A stretch of DNA of 64,000 nucleotides, taken from positions 62,001-126,000 of the forward strand of contig NZ_JAMBON010000006.1 in NCBI RefSeq assembly GCF_023715655.1, given 5' to 3'. Shown here in pieces: positions 18,012-27,872 of this stretch. The notes beneath the pieces are model-generated. The model did not search any database and was not told the origin of the DNA. It worked only from the letters and a program-made list of their open reading frames with translations. A program made the position numbers and the translations under genes. Numbering within the stretch: the first letter of the stretch is position 1; each line of letters opens with the position of its first letter. The stretch comes from Oceanobacillus luteolus (lineage in GTDB: Bacteria > Bacillota > Bacilli > Bacillales > Amphibacillaceae).

Positions 18012-19046
18012 ATGAAGGAACAGTTGGAAGCACTCCAGCAAGAGGCGTTGGCAAAAATTAATGACGTAAATGAAATGAAAAACCTTCAGGATATCCGTGT
18101 AGCTTATTTAGGCAAGAAAGGTTCTATCACAAAAGTTTTAAAAGGAATGGGAAAACTTTCTCCAGAAGAACGCCCGGTAATTGGGGAGGTTGCTAATAAT
18201 GTACGCAATGCGATTACAGAAGCGGTCGAAGAGAAAGCAGCTGAACTTGAAGAAATTGCGTTAAATAAGCAATTGGAAGAAGAAACCATTGATGTGACTC
18301 TTCCTGGTCGAAAGGTCAATGTTGGTGGGCCGCATCTATTGACCAGCATTGTTGAAGAAATTGAAGACTTGTTTATAGGAATGGGGTATGAAGTGAAAGA
18401 AGGTCCTGAAGTAGAAACGGACTATTATAATTTTGAAGCATTAAATTTACCGAAAGACCATCCAGCTCGTGATATGCAGGATTCGTTTTATATCACAAAT
18501 GAATTATTGCTACGTACCCACACTTCCCCTGTACAAGCGCGTACGATGGAAGCCTATAAGGGTCAAAAACCTTTCAAGATGATCTGCCCTGGAAAAGTGT
18601 ATCGACGGGATAGTGACGATGCAACGCATTCACATCAATTCACTCAAATTGAAGGACTGCTTGTCGATAAGAACGTTCGCATGAGTGATTTAAAAGGAAC
18701 TCTCGATAAGTTTGCTAAACATATGTTTGGTGAAGACCGTGAAATCCGTTTACGCCCAAGTTTCTTCCCGTTCACAGAACCATCTGTTGAAATGGATATA
18801 TCTTGTAAGGTGTGTAACGGCGAAGGTTGCAGCATTTGTAAAGGGACAGGATGGATTGAAATTCTAGGCGGCGGTATGGTTCATCCGAAGGTTCTAGAGA
18901 TGGGAGGATATGACCCTAAGGTATATAGTGGATTTGCATTTGGAATGGGACCAGAAAGAATTGCCATGTTGAAATACGGTGTTAGTGATATTCGGAGTTT
19001 CTATACGAATGATATCCGTTTCTTAAAACAATACCATCACGCTTAA
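18012..19046 (+). CDS. pheS: Phenylalanyl-tRNA synthetase alpha subunit
   Basis: Catalytic subunit (344 aa) of the heterotetrameric class II PheRS, which charges tRNA-Phe. An N-terminal coiled coil (about 1-85) is followed by the catalytic domain with motif 1 near DFLNFEALN-equivalent sequence ([18 protein letters not shown]), motif 2 ([20 protein letters not shown]) and motif 3 ([14 protein letters not shown]). A Cys-rich loop ([17 protein letters not shown]) typical of the bacterial subunit is present. AAGGAGG precedes the ATG; pheT follows after 13 bases. Confidence 0.97.
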   Translation: MKEQLEALQQEALAKINDVNEMKNLQDIRVAYLGKKGSITKVLKGMGKLSPEERPVIGEVANNVRNAITEAVEEKAAELEEIALNKQLEEETIDVTLPGRKVNVGGPHLLTSIVEEIEDLFIGMGYEVKEGPEVETDYYNFEALNLPKDHPARDMQDSFYITNELLLRTHTSPVQARTMEAYKGQKPFKMICPGKVYRRDSDDATHSHQFTQIEGLLVDKNVRMSDLKGTLDKFAKHMFGEDREIRLRPSFFPFTEPSVEMDISCKVCNGEGCSICKGTGWIEILGGGMVHPKVLEMGGYDPKVYSGFAFGMGPERIAMLKYGVSDIRSFYTNDIRFLKQYHHA

Positions 19047-19059
19047 GGAGGAAATGACA

Positions 19060-21489
19060 GTGTACGTATCCTATAATTGGTTGAACCAATATGTTGACTT
19101 GGGAGGAATATCTCCTGAAAAACTAGCTGAGAAAATTACAAAATCTGGAATTGAAATAGAAGGAATTGAATATTTTGGTGAAAAAGTTACGGATGTAGTG
19201 GTAGGTCATGTCTTATCATGCGAACAACATCCGAATGCAGACAAGTTAAGTCTTTGCCAAGTGGACGTTGGAACGGAAACGTTACAAATCGTATGCGGGG
19301 CTCCAAATGTCGCTGAAGGACAGAAGGTGGCAGTCGCGAAGCCAGGAGCAGTTTTACCAGGTGGTTTTAAGATTAAAAAAGTAAAACTGCGTGGTGTAGA
19401 ATCGAATGGTATGATTTGTTCTCTCCAAGAGTTGGGTGTAAAAGAGAAGTTTGTTCCACAAGAGTTTGTAGACGGTATTTATATTTTCCAGGATGATGTT
19501 GAGATTGGGCAAGATGTCACGCCATTACTGAATCTAAATGATGCTGTACTTGAGCTTGATGTTCTTGCAAACCGCGCTGATGCATTAAGTATGCTTGGAG
19601 TGGCCTATGAGGTGGCTGCTATCCTTGATAAACCTGTCGATTTGCCGACAGAAACCACAAATAGTAATGAATCTGAGGATGCTAAAGACTATATTTCGGT
19701 TGAAGTGGAGGCAAATGACCTCAACAAATACTATAGTGCTTTTATCATTAAGGATGTTGTAATTAAGCCATCACCACTTTGGATGCAAAATTATTTATTG
19801 GCAGCGGGTATCCGTCCAATCAACAATGTCGTTGATATAACGAATTATGTTCTGTTGGAATATGGCCAGCCACTGCATGCATTTGATTATGATAAATTTG
19901 CATCGGATAAAGTACTTGTACGTCGTGCAAATGATGGCGAAGGGATCGTAACACTAGACGGACAAACTAGAAAGCTTAGCAATGATGACCTTGTTATTAC
20001 GAATGGTTTGGTACCGACAGCACTTGCTGGTGTAATGGGAGGTTTGGATTCTGAGGTTACAGATGAAACCTCAACCATCTTGCTAGAGGCAGCTTACTTC
20101 GATGGCACTACAGTTAGAAGGACTGTTAAGAAAACCGGTTTACGTAGTGAATCAAGTACACGATTTGAAAAGGGAGTAGATCCTGAACGCGTAAAAAGAG
20201 CTGGATTAAGAGCTTGTTACCTATTAGAGAAATATGCTGAGGGTAAAGTGCTTCAAGGTGTTAGTGAATATGATGATCTTGATTACTCAGAAAAAACAGT
20301 CGTCATTGAAACGAATCATGTTAATAACCGACTGGGCTCTTCCATTTCAGATGATGAAATAGCTGCTATTTTATCAAGGTTGCAATTTTCATTTGAACAA
20401 GATGGATCCGAGTTTACGATTCATGTTCCGACAAGAAGGCAAGATATTTCGATATTTGAAGATATGCTAGAAGAAATTGCAAGAATCTACGGGTATGATC
20501 ACTTACCATTTACGTTGCCTGAAGGAACTGGCCAAGTTGGTGCTTTAACTGAATATCAACAATTGAAGCGTAAAATTAGAGCTTATCTGCAAGGTGTCGG
20601 TCTAATGGAAAACCGAACATATTCCCTAATCAGTGAACATGACGTAAATAAATTGATTAGCCCTGAAATTCGTGAACAGAACCCGGTTCCTATTGCGCTT
20701 GCCAAGCCGATGAGTGAAGATCACAAATACCTTCGTTTGAGTATTTTACCTGGTTTAGTCCGTTCATTAACATACAATCTGGCAAGGAATCATGCAGATG
20801 TTGCATATTATGAAACAGGTGCTGTCTACATCTCAAAGGAAGAGAAGATTACGAAACAGCCACAGGAGAATTTACGAGTCGCTGGTGCTGTCACGGGTAA
20901 CTGGGTGGATCATAAGTGGCAAGGTGAAGTAAAGCCAGTAGACTTCTACGTAGTAAAAGGAATTGTGGAAGGGTTATTTGAACAATTAAAATTAACAGTG
21001 AAATTTGAGCAAGCTAAATTAGAAGATATGCATCCAGGGCGAACCGCAGTCATTAAGTTAGAGGATCAAGTTGTGGGCTTTCTCGGTCAACTACACCCGA
21101 TTCTCGCCAAAGAGGCTGATTTGAAAGAAACATACGTATTTGATATCAATCTTGATTCAGCACTCGAGGCTTATGAGAATGAGCCAAGCTACGTTGAGAT
21201 TCCTAAATATCCAGCGATTTCCAGAGATATTGCATTTATCTTAGATAAGAGCACTTCTGCGGGTGATGTAAAGAATCTAATTGAAAGTGTTGGCGCACCA
21301 TTGGTTCAATCCGTTGAAATATTTGATTTGTATGAAGGTGAACACTTAGAAACTGGTAAGAAGTCAATCGCTTATCATCTCGTTTATCAAGATCCAGAGA
21401 AGACGTTAAAAGACGAAGAGGTTGAAGCTTCATATCAAGAAATTGTCAAGGCTGTCGAAAGTCAATTCAATGGTTATGTCAGATCGTAA
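19060..21489 (+). CDS. pheT: Phenylalanyl-tRNA synthetase beta subunit (GTG start)
   Basis: Large regulatory and editing subunit (809 aa). Domains seen: N-terminal tRNA-binding domain B2 (about 40-150, with EQHPNADKLSLCQVD), B1/B5 modules, the B3/B4 editing domain (about 210-385), a catalytic-like core, and the C-terminal ferredoxin-fold anticodon-binding domain (about 715-809, YPAISRDIAFILD). I chose GTG 19060 (MYVSYNWLNQYVDLGG), 8 bases after AAGGAGG; an in-frame ATG two codons earlier is too close to that site. Ends at a terminator. B. subtilis has rnhC next; here it is absent. Confidence 0.96.
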   Translation: MYVSYNWLNQYVDLGGISPEKLAEKITKSGIEIEGIEYFGEKVTDVVVGHVLSCEQHPNADKLSLCQVDVGTETLQIVCGAPNVAEGQKVAVAKPGAVLPGGFKIKKVKLRGVESNGMICSLQELGVKEKFVPQEFVDGIYIFQDDVEIGQDVTPLLNLNDAVLELDVLANRADALSMLGVAYEVAAILDKPVDLPTETTNSNESEDAKDYISVEVEANDLNKYYSAFIIKDVVIKPSPLWMQNYLLAAGIRPINNVVDITNYVLLEYGQPLHAFDYDKFASDKVLVRRANDGEGIVTLDGQTRKLSNDDLVITNGLVPTALAGVMGGLDSEVTDETSTILLEAAYFDGTTVRRTVKKTGLRSESSTRFEKGVDPERVKRAGLRACYLLEKYAEGKVLQGVSEYDDLDYSEKTVVIETNHVNNRLGSSISDDEIAAILSRLQFSFEQDGSEFTIHVPTRRQDISIFEDMLEEIARIYGYDHLPFTLPEGTGQVGALTEYQQLKRKIRAYLQGVGLMENRTYSLISEHDVNKLISPEIREQNPVPIALAKPMSEDHKYLRLSILPGLVRSLTYNLARNHADVAYYETGAVYISKEEKITKQPQENLRVAGAVTGNWVDHKWQGEVKPVDFYVVKGIVEGLFEQLKLTVKFEQAKLEDMHPGRTAVIKLEDQVVGFLGQLHPILAKEADLKETYVFDINLDSALEAYENEPSYVEIPKYPAISRDIAFILDKSTSAGDVKNLIESVGAPLVQSVEIFDLYEGEHLETGKKSIAYHLVYQDPEKTLKDEEVEASYQEIVKAVESQFNGYVRS

Positions 21490-21497
21490 AGGATCCT

Positions 21498-21536
21498 GCG
21501 TTGTTGCTGCATGTCATGTGGCAACAACGCTTTTTT
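21498..21536 (+). terminator. Terminator of pheST
   Basis: Stem GCGTTGTTGC / GCAACAACGC with an imperfect inner palindrome (TGCATGTCATGTG) and TTTTTT. Confidence 0.92.
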
Positions 21537-21691
21537 CTACATGTTTGAAGTGTTTTTTTATGCGTATATGTAAACGAAGAATCCTGGAAAACATGATATT
21601 TACTATAGGCTATACCGTAAAAATACTTCTTTTTACAAACAAATAATGATATGATAAATGGTAGTAATTTTGGCGGGGGGATCAGAACAGC

Positions 21692-21955
21692 ATGACAGAA
21701 CCTGATAAAAATAGAATTACCGTAGAAATATATAATAAAACCTATACCATAATGGGTGATGAACCAGCTAGTCATGTGAAGCTAGTTGCTGATCTTGTCG
21801 ATCAGAAAATGAATGAGATCAGACGCCATAATGGACATTTAGATACTACAAGACTTGCAGTACTGACAGCAGTTAATACAATGAACGACTATGTGAAATT
21901 AAAAGCTGATTACGCTAAATTGGTAGGGTCGATCAAGAGGAAAGAGGATAAGTAG
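21692..21955 (+). CDS. zapA: Cell division protein ZapA
   Basis: FtsZ-associated protein (87 aa) that bundles protofilaments and stabilises the Z ring. Seen: the N-terminal strand RITVEIYNKTYTIMGDEPAS and a helical dimerisation half (HVKLVADLVDQKMNEI, then LAVLTAVNTMNDYVKL). Length fits the Gram-positive family. GGGGGGATCAG lies upstream. First gene of zapA-yshB, with polX-mutS2-yshE further on, the B. subtilis order. yshB starts 3 bases after its stop. Confidence 0.92.
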   Translation: MTEPDKNRITVEIYNKTYTIMGDEPASHVKLVADLVDQKMNEIRRHNGHLDTTRLAVLTAVNTMNDYVKLKADYAKLVGSIKRKEDK

Positions 21956-21958
21956 CTG

Positions 21959-22510
21959 ATGCTTGATTTAATATTATTTATCTTATTATTATTTGGTCTG
22001 TTTATTGGACTTAATCGAGGATTTATATTGCAATTCTTTCATTTAATTGGATTCATTACGGCTTTTATTGTTGCTGCGATGTATTATGGAAAGCTTGCAG
22101 AAGAGTTGAAATTATGGATTCCATATCAGGAGCTGACCAACCATGAATTGTGGCCCGACTTCTTACAAATGCTGCCTGTGGAATCTGCTTTTTACAGTAT
22201 TGTATCGTTTGCAATCATATTTTTCGTCGTAAAAATAATCCTTCAAATTGTTGCGACTATGCTTGACTTTGTTGCTGCCATTCCAGTAATCAAATCAGTC
22301 AATAAAATATTAGGCGCAGCTTTAGGATTTTTGGAAATTTATCTAATCGCATTTGTTATTTTATTTGTACTTGCATTAACACCAGTTGAAACTATTCAGA
22401 CATTGATTAACGATTCTTCCATTGCAATATTCATGCTGGAAAAAACACCATATTTCTCAGACAAACTGTTTGAACTAATCCAAACATATGTTATGGATAA
22501 TCAAAACTAA
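21959..22510 (+). CDS. yshB: CvpA family membrane protein YshB
   Basis: Integral membrane protein (183 aa) of the CvpA (colicin V production) family. About four transmembrane helices: 2-21, 25-42, 76-100 and 120-148. Signature FGLFIGLNRGFILQFFHLIG near the N-terminus. The CvpA role is unresolved; in Bacillus the gene sits between zapA and polX. It starts 3 bases after the zapA stop (TAG CTG ATG), so the two are co-translated. Downstream the operon is interrupted by about 650 bp of repeat DNA before polX. Confidence 0.87.
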   Translation: MLDLILFILLLFGLFIGLNRGFILQFFHLIGFITAFIVAAMYYGKLAEELKLWIPYQELTNHELWPDFLQMLPVESAFYSIVSFAIIFFVVKIILQIVATMLDFVAAIPVIKSVNKILGAALGFLEIYLIAFVILFVLALTPVETIQTLINDSSIAIFMLEKTPYFSDKLFELIQTYVMDNQN

Positions 22511-22585
22511 ATAAGTAACTTATTTACATACTTATACAAGATGTTAACTAGCTAATTGAATAGCAAAGAAGTCAATCCTGATCCC

Positions 22586-22688
22586 CAGTCCAAGTATTTC
22601 TAGTTTTCCTAATTAACCTCGCGGTGCTAGGCGACGGGGGCTCACTTTGGACTGTTCTCTTGAAGGAGTCTCGAGGTATTTGACTGGA
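22586..22688. repeat. Degenerate palindromic repeat, A type
   Basis: Decayed copy of the element at 11498-11614 in the same orientation: left end CAGTCCAAGTATTTCT, right end GGAGTCTCGAGGTATTTGACTG (shown without the final bases). The central core is mostly lost. The arms no longer pair perfectly. Confidence 0.65.
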
Positions 22689-22833
22689 CCCAGACGATAG
22701 TAAATTGGACGTTGGGTGTTTTATTTTTAATAACAGATATAATGTTTTATAGGTATGAATAGTATTTCCCGGATATTGCGAATGTATATGCAAAAAATGG
22801 TATGCAATGAACCAGCTAATAGTTCTCCTCGGA

Positions 22834-23013
22834 GCAGCCCCCGATACACCGGAGACTCCTGTGGGAGCGAAGGCATCGGTGAGACCCCGCAAGGCGCGTG
22901 CGCCTGAGGCAGACTAAAACCGCCACGTCCTGTGGCAACGTCTGCACTAGCACGTTCTGTGCGTCAGAGGCTCACCAGCCGCCCACAGAAAGCGAAGGTG
23001 TATCGGGGGCTGC
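22834..23013. repeat. Palindromic repeat element B, long copy
   Basis: 180-bp copy of element B with perfect 17-bp inverted ends GCAGCCCCCGATACACC / GGTGTATCGGGGGCTGC and the core GACTCCTGTGGGAGCG, GAGACCCCGCAAGGCGC, CCAGCCGCC. Compared with 11749-11869 it carries an extra 56-bp block (22911-22966) flanked on both sides by GAGGC. Confidence 0.85.
22911..22966. repeat. 56-bp hairpin insertion nested in element B
   Basis: Flanked by the 5-bp direct repeats GAGGC (22906-22910 and 22967-22971), as a target-site duplication would be. It contains two small hairpins with alike loops, GCCAC-GTCCT-GTGGC and GCAC-GTTCT-GTGC. No coding capacity. Confidence 0.6.
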
Positions 23014-23175
23014 GAATCCAGAGAGGATACTAAATTCATGTCATATAATTCTTCAACAGATATAAACATAGATCAATTCGTCGTATTAGTATTACTACTC
23101 GATTTCATTTACAATAGTAGTAACAATACCGGATCGGTCTTTTTTTAGGTAAAAAATATTAAGCAGGTGAGTGTT

Positions 23176-24894
23176 TTGGCGATTAATAAAAAAGATGTCA
23201 TAAAATTATTGGAACAGATTGCAATTTATCTTGAACTGAAAGGAGACAATCCATTTAAGATAAGTGCATATCGTAGAGCTGCTCAGAGTTTGGAAACAGA
23301 CGAACGCTCATTGGATGAGATTGATGATGTAACAAAAATAAAAGGCATTGGAAAAGGAACAGGAGCAATCATTAATGAATACATAATGGAAGGCAGATCG
23401 TCAGAACTTGAACAACTCCAAAAAGAAATTCCAGCAGGTCTGATACCATTACTACAACTGCCAGGACTTGGCGGAAAGAAATTATCCAAGTTATATAAAG
23501 AACTGAATGTTATTGATGCAAACAGTTTAAAGGCTGCATGTGAAAATGGAGAAGTTGAAAAGCTCGCAGGCTTTGGTCCTAAAACTGTGAAAAATATTTT
23601 GACCGCTTTAGAGGAAGTGGGTAAACGCCCTGAACGTTTATCCATAGCAATCATGCTACCTGTTGCGGAAAAAATCGAGCAATTTTTATCAAATATAGAA
23701 AGCATCAAACGCTATTCCATTGCGGGTAGCTTGCGCCGAATGAAAGAGACGGTAAGGGATATTGATTTCATCATTTCTACAGATAACCCTGAGGAAGTAA
23801 GGGATGAGTTGTTATTACTTCCTACCATTAAGGAAATCATTGCTAAAGGTGAGACCAAAGTATCTGTTACCTTGGAAGAAGTATATGACATCAATGTAGA
23901 TTTTCGAATCGTTAAGGATGATGAATTCACAACTACCTTACATCACTTTACTGGTTCAAAGGAACATAATGTCGCGATGCGCCAGCTTGCAAAATCCCGA
24001 GGAGAAAAAATTAGTGAGTATGGAGTAGAGGTGGAAGACACTAAAGAAGTCTTGACATTTACTGATGAGCAAGCATTCTTTGAACATTTTGATCTTCATT
24101 ACATCCCTCCGGAGATTAGGGAAGATGCTGGAGAACTTAAACTATTTAAGGATAAACAAGAATTTATTGAACTCTCGGATATTCGTGGAGATTTGCATAT
24201 GCATACAACTTGGAGTGATGGAGCACAAAGTTTAGAAGAAATGGTGCGCAAAGCAATTGAGAAAAAATACGATTACATTGCGATTACAGATCACTCCAAA
24301 TTTTTACGAGTTGCAAATGGTTTAGATGAAGATCGTTTACGAAAACAACGAGAAGAAATTGAAATTCTCAATGAGAAGTATCCAGAGATTCAAATTTTTG
24401 CAGGTGTGGAAATGGATATCCTACCTGATGGTTCACTTGATTTTCATGATTCGTTTTTAAAAGAGATGGATTTTGTCATAGCTTCTATTCATTCGAGCTT
24501 CAATCAAAGTGAAGATAAAATTATGGAGCGGTTATATACTGCATTGGAAAATCCCTATGTACATTTAATAGCTCACCCAACTGGAAGACTTCTAGGACGT
24601 CGCGACGGTTATCGGGTAAATATAGAAAAACTGATTGAAAAAGCGAAAGAAACAGATACTGCCTTAGAGATTAATGCTAACCCGAATCGATTGGATCTTG
24701 CTTCCTATTACGCAAAGCAAGCGCAAGAAGCAGGTGTGAAACTTGCTATCAACACAGATGCACATAGCTACGAAACTTTGAGGTTTATGAAATATGGTGT
24801 GAGTACTGCTAAGAGAGGTTGGATTAAAAAAGATACAGTGTTAAATACGATGCCTCTCACTGAAATCAAAGAATTCCTAGGTAGAAATAAATAG
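23176..24894 (+). CDS. polX: DNA polymerase/3'-5' exonuclease PolX (TTG start)
   Basis: Family X repair polymerase (572 aa) for base-excision gap filling. Seen: helix-hairpin-helix repeats ([48 protein letters not shown]); the nucleotidyltransferase core with [17 protein letters not shown] (about 185-202) and metal Asp in YDINVDFRI; and a C-terminal PHP domain (about 340-572) with [27 protein letters not shown] and INTDAHSYE, the Mn-dependent nuclease. TTG 23176 follows AGCAGGTGAG at good spacing; a GTG three codons upstream overlaps that site. mutS2 follows after 10 bases. Confidence 0.93.
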   Translation: MAINKKDVIKLLEQIAIYLELKGDNPFKISAYRRAAQSLETDERSLDEIDDVTKIKGIGKGTGAIINEYIMEGRSSELEQLQKEIPAGLIPLLQLPGLGGKKLSKLYKELNVIDANSLKAACENGEVEKLAGFGPKTVKNILTALEEVGKRPERLSIAIMLPVAEKIEQFLSNIESIKRYSIAGSLRRMKETVRDIDFIISTDNPEEVRDELLLLPTIKEIIAKGETKVSVTLEEVYDINVDFRIVKDDEFTTTLHHFTGSKEHNVAMRQLAKSRGEKISEYGVEVEDTKEVLTFTDEQAFFEHFDLHYIPPEIREDAGELKLFKDKQEFIELSDIRGDLHMHTTWSDGAQSLEEMVRKAIEKKYDYIAITDHSKFLRVANGLDEDRLRKQREEIEILNEKYPEIQIFAGVEMDILPDGSLDFHDSFLKEMDFVIASIHSSFNQSEDKIMERLYTALENPYVHLIAHPTGRLLGRRDGYRVNIEKLIEKAKETDTALEINANPNRLDLASYYAKQAQEAGVKLAINTDAHSYETLRFMKYGVSTAKRGWIKKDTVLNTMPLTEIKEFLGRNK

Positions 24895-24904
24895 AGGTGG
24901 ATTT

Positions 24905-27247
24905 ATGAACCAACGTGTACTTCAAGTACTTGAATATAATAAAATAATTGATAAATTGATTGAGCAAGCTGAGACTTCTATTGGAAAGGAAGAAACAAGC
25001 AGGGTCGTCCCTGAGATAGAACTTTCCAAAGTAAATGTATTGCAAGAAGAAACCGATGAAGCTGTTCAAATTCTACGCCTAAATAAAGCAATTCCGTTTG
25101 GTGGCATACGTGATGTACGAGAAAGCCTGAAGCGTAGTGTCATTGGTGGTGTGCTAACTGCATCAGAATGTTTAGATATTGCTAATACGGTTTATGGTGG
25201 CAGACAAGTGAAGAACTTTATTACTGGTCTCGAAGAAGAGTTACCAATTCTGAAAGATTTAGTGGATGATATCGCCTCCTTGAGGGAATTAGAACAAGCT
25301 ATTAGACGTTGCATTGATGATAATGGAGAAGTGTTAGACAATGCCTCCAGTAAATTAAGAAGCATCCGTTCTCAAATCCGAGCATTTGAAGCAAATGTAC
25401 GAGAAAAGCTAGAAAGTTATACGAGAAGTCATAGTAAAATGCTCTCTGATGCAATTGTAACTATCCGAAATGATCGCTATGTATTACCTGTGAAGCAAGA
25501 ATATCGAGCTCAGATTGGTGGAATTGTACATGACCAATCTTCTTCAGGACAGACACTATTCATGGAACCAAGAGCAGTTGTAGATTTAAACAATAAACTT
25601 CAGCAGGCAGTTCTAAATGAAAGGCAAGAGATTGAAAGGATTCTATCCGAATTATCTGTTCAAATTGCTGAGGTTGAACATGCGCTTACGTATAACTTGG
25701 ATATTTTAGCTAAGATTGATGTTATTCATGCAAGAGCAAAGCTAGCTATGAAAATGAAAGCTAGTAAACCAACTATGAATGATTCTGGTGTAATAAAAAT
25801 GAAACAAGCCCGCCATCCGCTTATTCCGGAAGATGAGGTGGTCGCCAATGATATTGAAATTGGTGAGGATTATACTGCGATAGTTATTACTGGTCCAAAT
25901 ACAGGTGGAAAGACTGTAACCCTAAAAATGGTGGGACTCTGCACCTTAATGGCACAATCCGGTCTCCAAATACCAGCATTTGATGATTGCCAACTGGCTG
26001 TTTTCGAAGAAGTTTTTGCGGATATAGGGGATGAACAGTCCATTGAACAAAACTTAAGTACATTTTCATCTCATATGAAAAATATAGTTTCGATAATGGA
26101 ACATGTTAACGAAAAGTCTCTCGTCCTCTTTGATGAGCTTGGCTCCGGAACAGATCCAAGTGAAGGAGCGGCACTCGCCATGGCGATTTTAGACGAAGTT
26201 ATCGATCGGAAAGCAAGGGTAATAGCAACCACCCACTACCCGGAATTGAAGGCATATGGATATAATCGTGAAAATGTAGTCAATGCATCGGTAGAATTTG
26301 ATGTAGAATCTCTTCAGCCAACATATCGTTTGCTTATCGGGGTACCGGGAAGAAGTAATGCATTCGATATCTCCAGACGATTAGGATTGCGACCTGAAAT
26401 AATAGATTATGCAAAAAGCTTGGTTGGTGTAGATTCCAAGAGTGTTGAAAATATGATAGCTTCTCTGGAAAAATCTAAAATCGCTGCAGAAAGGCAGTAT
26501 GAAGAAGCATATCAAACCTTGCTAGAAAGCGAAAGACTTAGAAAAGAAATTGAAAAAGAATGGCAAACATTCGAGCAGAAAAAAGCAGAACTCTTTAGGA
26601 AAGCAGAGGAAAAGGCTGAAAAAGCTCTTATTCAAGCACGTGAAGAAGCCGAGATTATTGTTAATGAAATCCGGCAAATGAAGAATAATACCGCATTGAA
26701 AGAACACGAATGGATCGAAGCGAAAAAAATGCTGGAGGAAGCGCAACCGCATTTAAACAAAAAATCCAAGGCAACATCTGAAAATCAAAATGATGAAAAA
26801 GGGTCTCTTACTCCGGGTGATGAGATCAAATTATTGACAGTCAACCAGCAAGGAGTTGTTCTTGAGAAGTTAAGTGATTCAGAATACTTGATTCAAGTGG
26901 GAATTATGAAGGTAAAGGCTAAACGTAAAGATCTGCAATATATTGGAAAACAGAAGCTAGAAACAGAAAGAGTTGTCACAACCATTAGGGGCTCAAGTCA
27001 CCGCGTAAAAACAGAGCTCGATCTACGGGGAGAACGATACGAGGATGCCATTCATCTATTGGAAAAATATATTGATGATTGTTTGATTGCCGGGTATTCC
27101 CAAGTAACAATCATTCATGGTAAAGGTACCGGAGCACTTCGTACAGGTGTACAAACTTTTGTTAAAAACCATCCTGCGATTTCGTCAGCAAGACCTGGTG
27201 GCAGTGGTGAAGGTGGTAGTGGTGTTACCGTCTTGGAGTTGAAATAG
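24905..27247 (+). CDS. mutS2: Endonuclease MutS2
   Basis: MutS-like ATPase with an Smr nuclease domain (780 aa). Seen: a MutS core/lever region without the mismatch-binding domain (about 1-300); the ATPase with Walker [14 protein letters not shown] (about 326-338), Walker [21 protein letters not shown] and the His switch [13 protein letters not shown]; a long charged coiled coil (about 515-630); and a C-terminal Smr domain (about 705-780, [19 protein letters not shown] and [15 protein letters not shown]). MutS2 acts on recombination intermediates and, in B. subtilis, rescues collided ribosomes. AGGTGG precedes the ATG. Confidence 0.95.
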   Translation: MNQRVLQVLEYNKIIDKLIEQAETSIGKEETSRVVPEIELSKVNVLQEETDEAVQILRLNKAIPFGGIRDVRESLKRSVIGGVLTASECLDIANTVYGGRQVKNFITGLEEELPILKDLVDDIASLRELEQAIRRCIDDNGEVLDNASSKLRSIRSQIRAFEANVREKLESYTRSHSKMLSDAIVTIRNDRYVLPVKQEYRAQIGGIVHDQSSSGQTLFMEPRAVVDLNNKLQQAVLNERQEIERILSELSVQIAEVEHALTYNLDILAKIDVIHARAKLAMKMKASKPTMNDSGVIKMKQARHPLIPEDEVVANDIEIGEDYTAIVITGPNTGGKTVTLKMVGLCTLMAQSGLQIPAFDDCQLAVFEEVFADIGDEQSIEQNLSTFSSHMKNIVSIMEHVNEKSLVLFDELGSGTDPSEGAALAMAILDEVIDRKARVIATTHYPELKAYGYNRENVVNASVEFDVESLQPTYRLLIGVPGRSNAFDISRRLGLRPEIIDYAKSLVGVDSKSVENMIASLEKSKIAAERQYEEAYQTLLESERLRKEIEKEWQTFEQKKAELFRKAEEKAEKALIQAREEAEIIVNEIRQMKNNTALKEHEWIEAKKMLEEAQPHLNKKSKATSENQNDEKGSLTPGDEIKLLTVNQQGVVLEKLSDSEYLIQVGIMKVKAKRKDLQYIGKQKLETERVVTTIRGSSHRVKTELDLRGERYEDAIHLLEKYIDDCLIAGYSQVTIIHGKGTGALRTGVQTFVKNHPAISSARPGGSGEGGSGVTVLELK

Positions 27248-27267
27248 TATAACTGGAGGATGTTAAC

Positions 27268-27678
27268 ATGGAGGGATTTTGGGACCATATTATTGTGGTA
27301 ACAGCTGCACGTTACAGTGTTGTTGTGCTATGTACGTTTATTTTTCTAGCTATATTTGAACTTGTCACATCGTATAAAAATTGGGAAGAAATCCGTAAAG
27401 GAAATGTAGCCGTAGCAATGGCCACAGGTGGGAAAATCTTTGGCATTGCTACGATTTTCCGGTATTCCATCGAACATAACGATTCTATGCTGCAAATGAT
27501 TGGCTGGGGAACCTTAGGTTTTATCCTTTTATTGTTTGCCTATTTCATTTTTGAATTTCTATTGCCAACGATTAAAGTTGATGAGGAAATAGGAAAAGGG
27601 AATATTGCTGTTGGTTTATTGTCGATGGTTTTTTCTATTGGGATTTCTTTTGTAATTGGTGCAAGCATTACTTTTTAA
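27268..27678 (+). CDS. yshE: DUF350 membrane protein YshE
   Basis: Integral membrane protein (136 aa) with four hydrophobic helices (about 10-32, 48-66, 73-95, 111-134). It shows the DUF350 internal duplication: two related pairs, each with an IRKGNVAVAMATGGKIFGIA or IGKGNIAVGLLSMVFSIGIS motif. Function unknown. It follows mutS2 by 20 bases with CTGGAGGATG before the ATG, the same order as in B. subtilis, and is followed after 12 bases by a tiny hydrophobic ORF with a strong ribosome site. Confidence 0.87.
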   Translation: MEGFWDHIIVVTAARYSVVVLCTFIFLAIFELVTSYKNWEEIRKGNVAVAMATGGKIFGIATIFRYSIEHNDSMLQMIGWGTLGFILLLFAYFIFEFLLPTIKVDEEIGKGNIAVGLLSMVFSIGISFVIGASITF

Positions 27679-27690
27679 GGAGGAGACAGC

Positions 27691-27774
27691 GTGGTATTTG
27701 AGCGATTAGCAAAGATTTTGTTCGGAGTAGCGATTGTATTTTTACTTGTTGGTGTATACTATATCTTTAATTGA
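27691..27774 (+). CDS. Predicted 27-aa single-helix membrane peptide
   Basis: GTG start at 27691, stop TGA. The peptide begins MVFERLAKILFG and then has an uninterrupted hydrophobic helix (VAIVFLLVGVYYIF). The ribosome site AAGGAGGAGACAGC is excellent and lies 12 bases after yshE, so it would be translated as the last cistron of the operon. Positive charges precede the helix, predicting N-in topology. No family is recognised; too short for routine annotation. It could be a small accessory subunit of YshE or a chance ORF. Confidence 0.5.
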   Translation: MVFERLAKILFGVAIVFLLVGVYYIFN

Positions 27775-27836
27775 CAAATACAATAATTTTTTCTTGAAAA
27801 AGATAAATAAAATTTCTAAAAATAGAAATTACTCGG

Positions 27837-27842
27837 TATAAT
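27837..27842 (+). promoter_or_regulatory. Candidate -10 box of lcfA
   Basis: Perfect TATAAT 30 bases before lcfA; the -35 (TTCTAA at 27814-27819, 17-base spacing) is weak. No FadR-type palindrome is visible upstream of lcfA. Confidence 0.4.
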
Positions 27843-27872
27843 GGTTATAGTATATACAAAGGAGGAGATGAT

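Noticed and set aside
22572-22892. 106-codon minus-strand open frame across the second repeat pair
   Set aside because: It covers repeat ends and spacer; no ribosome site or homology-like pattern.
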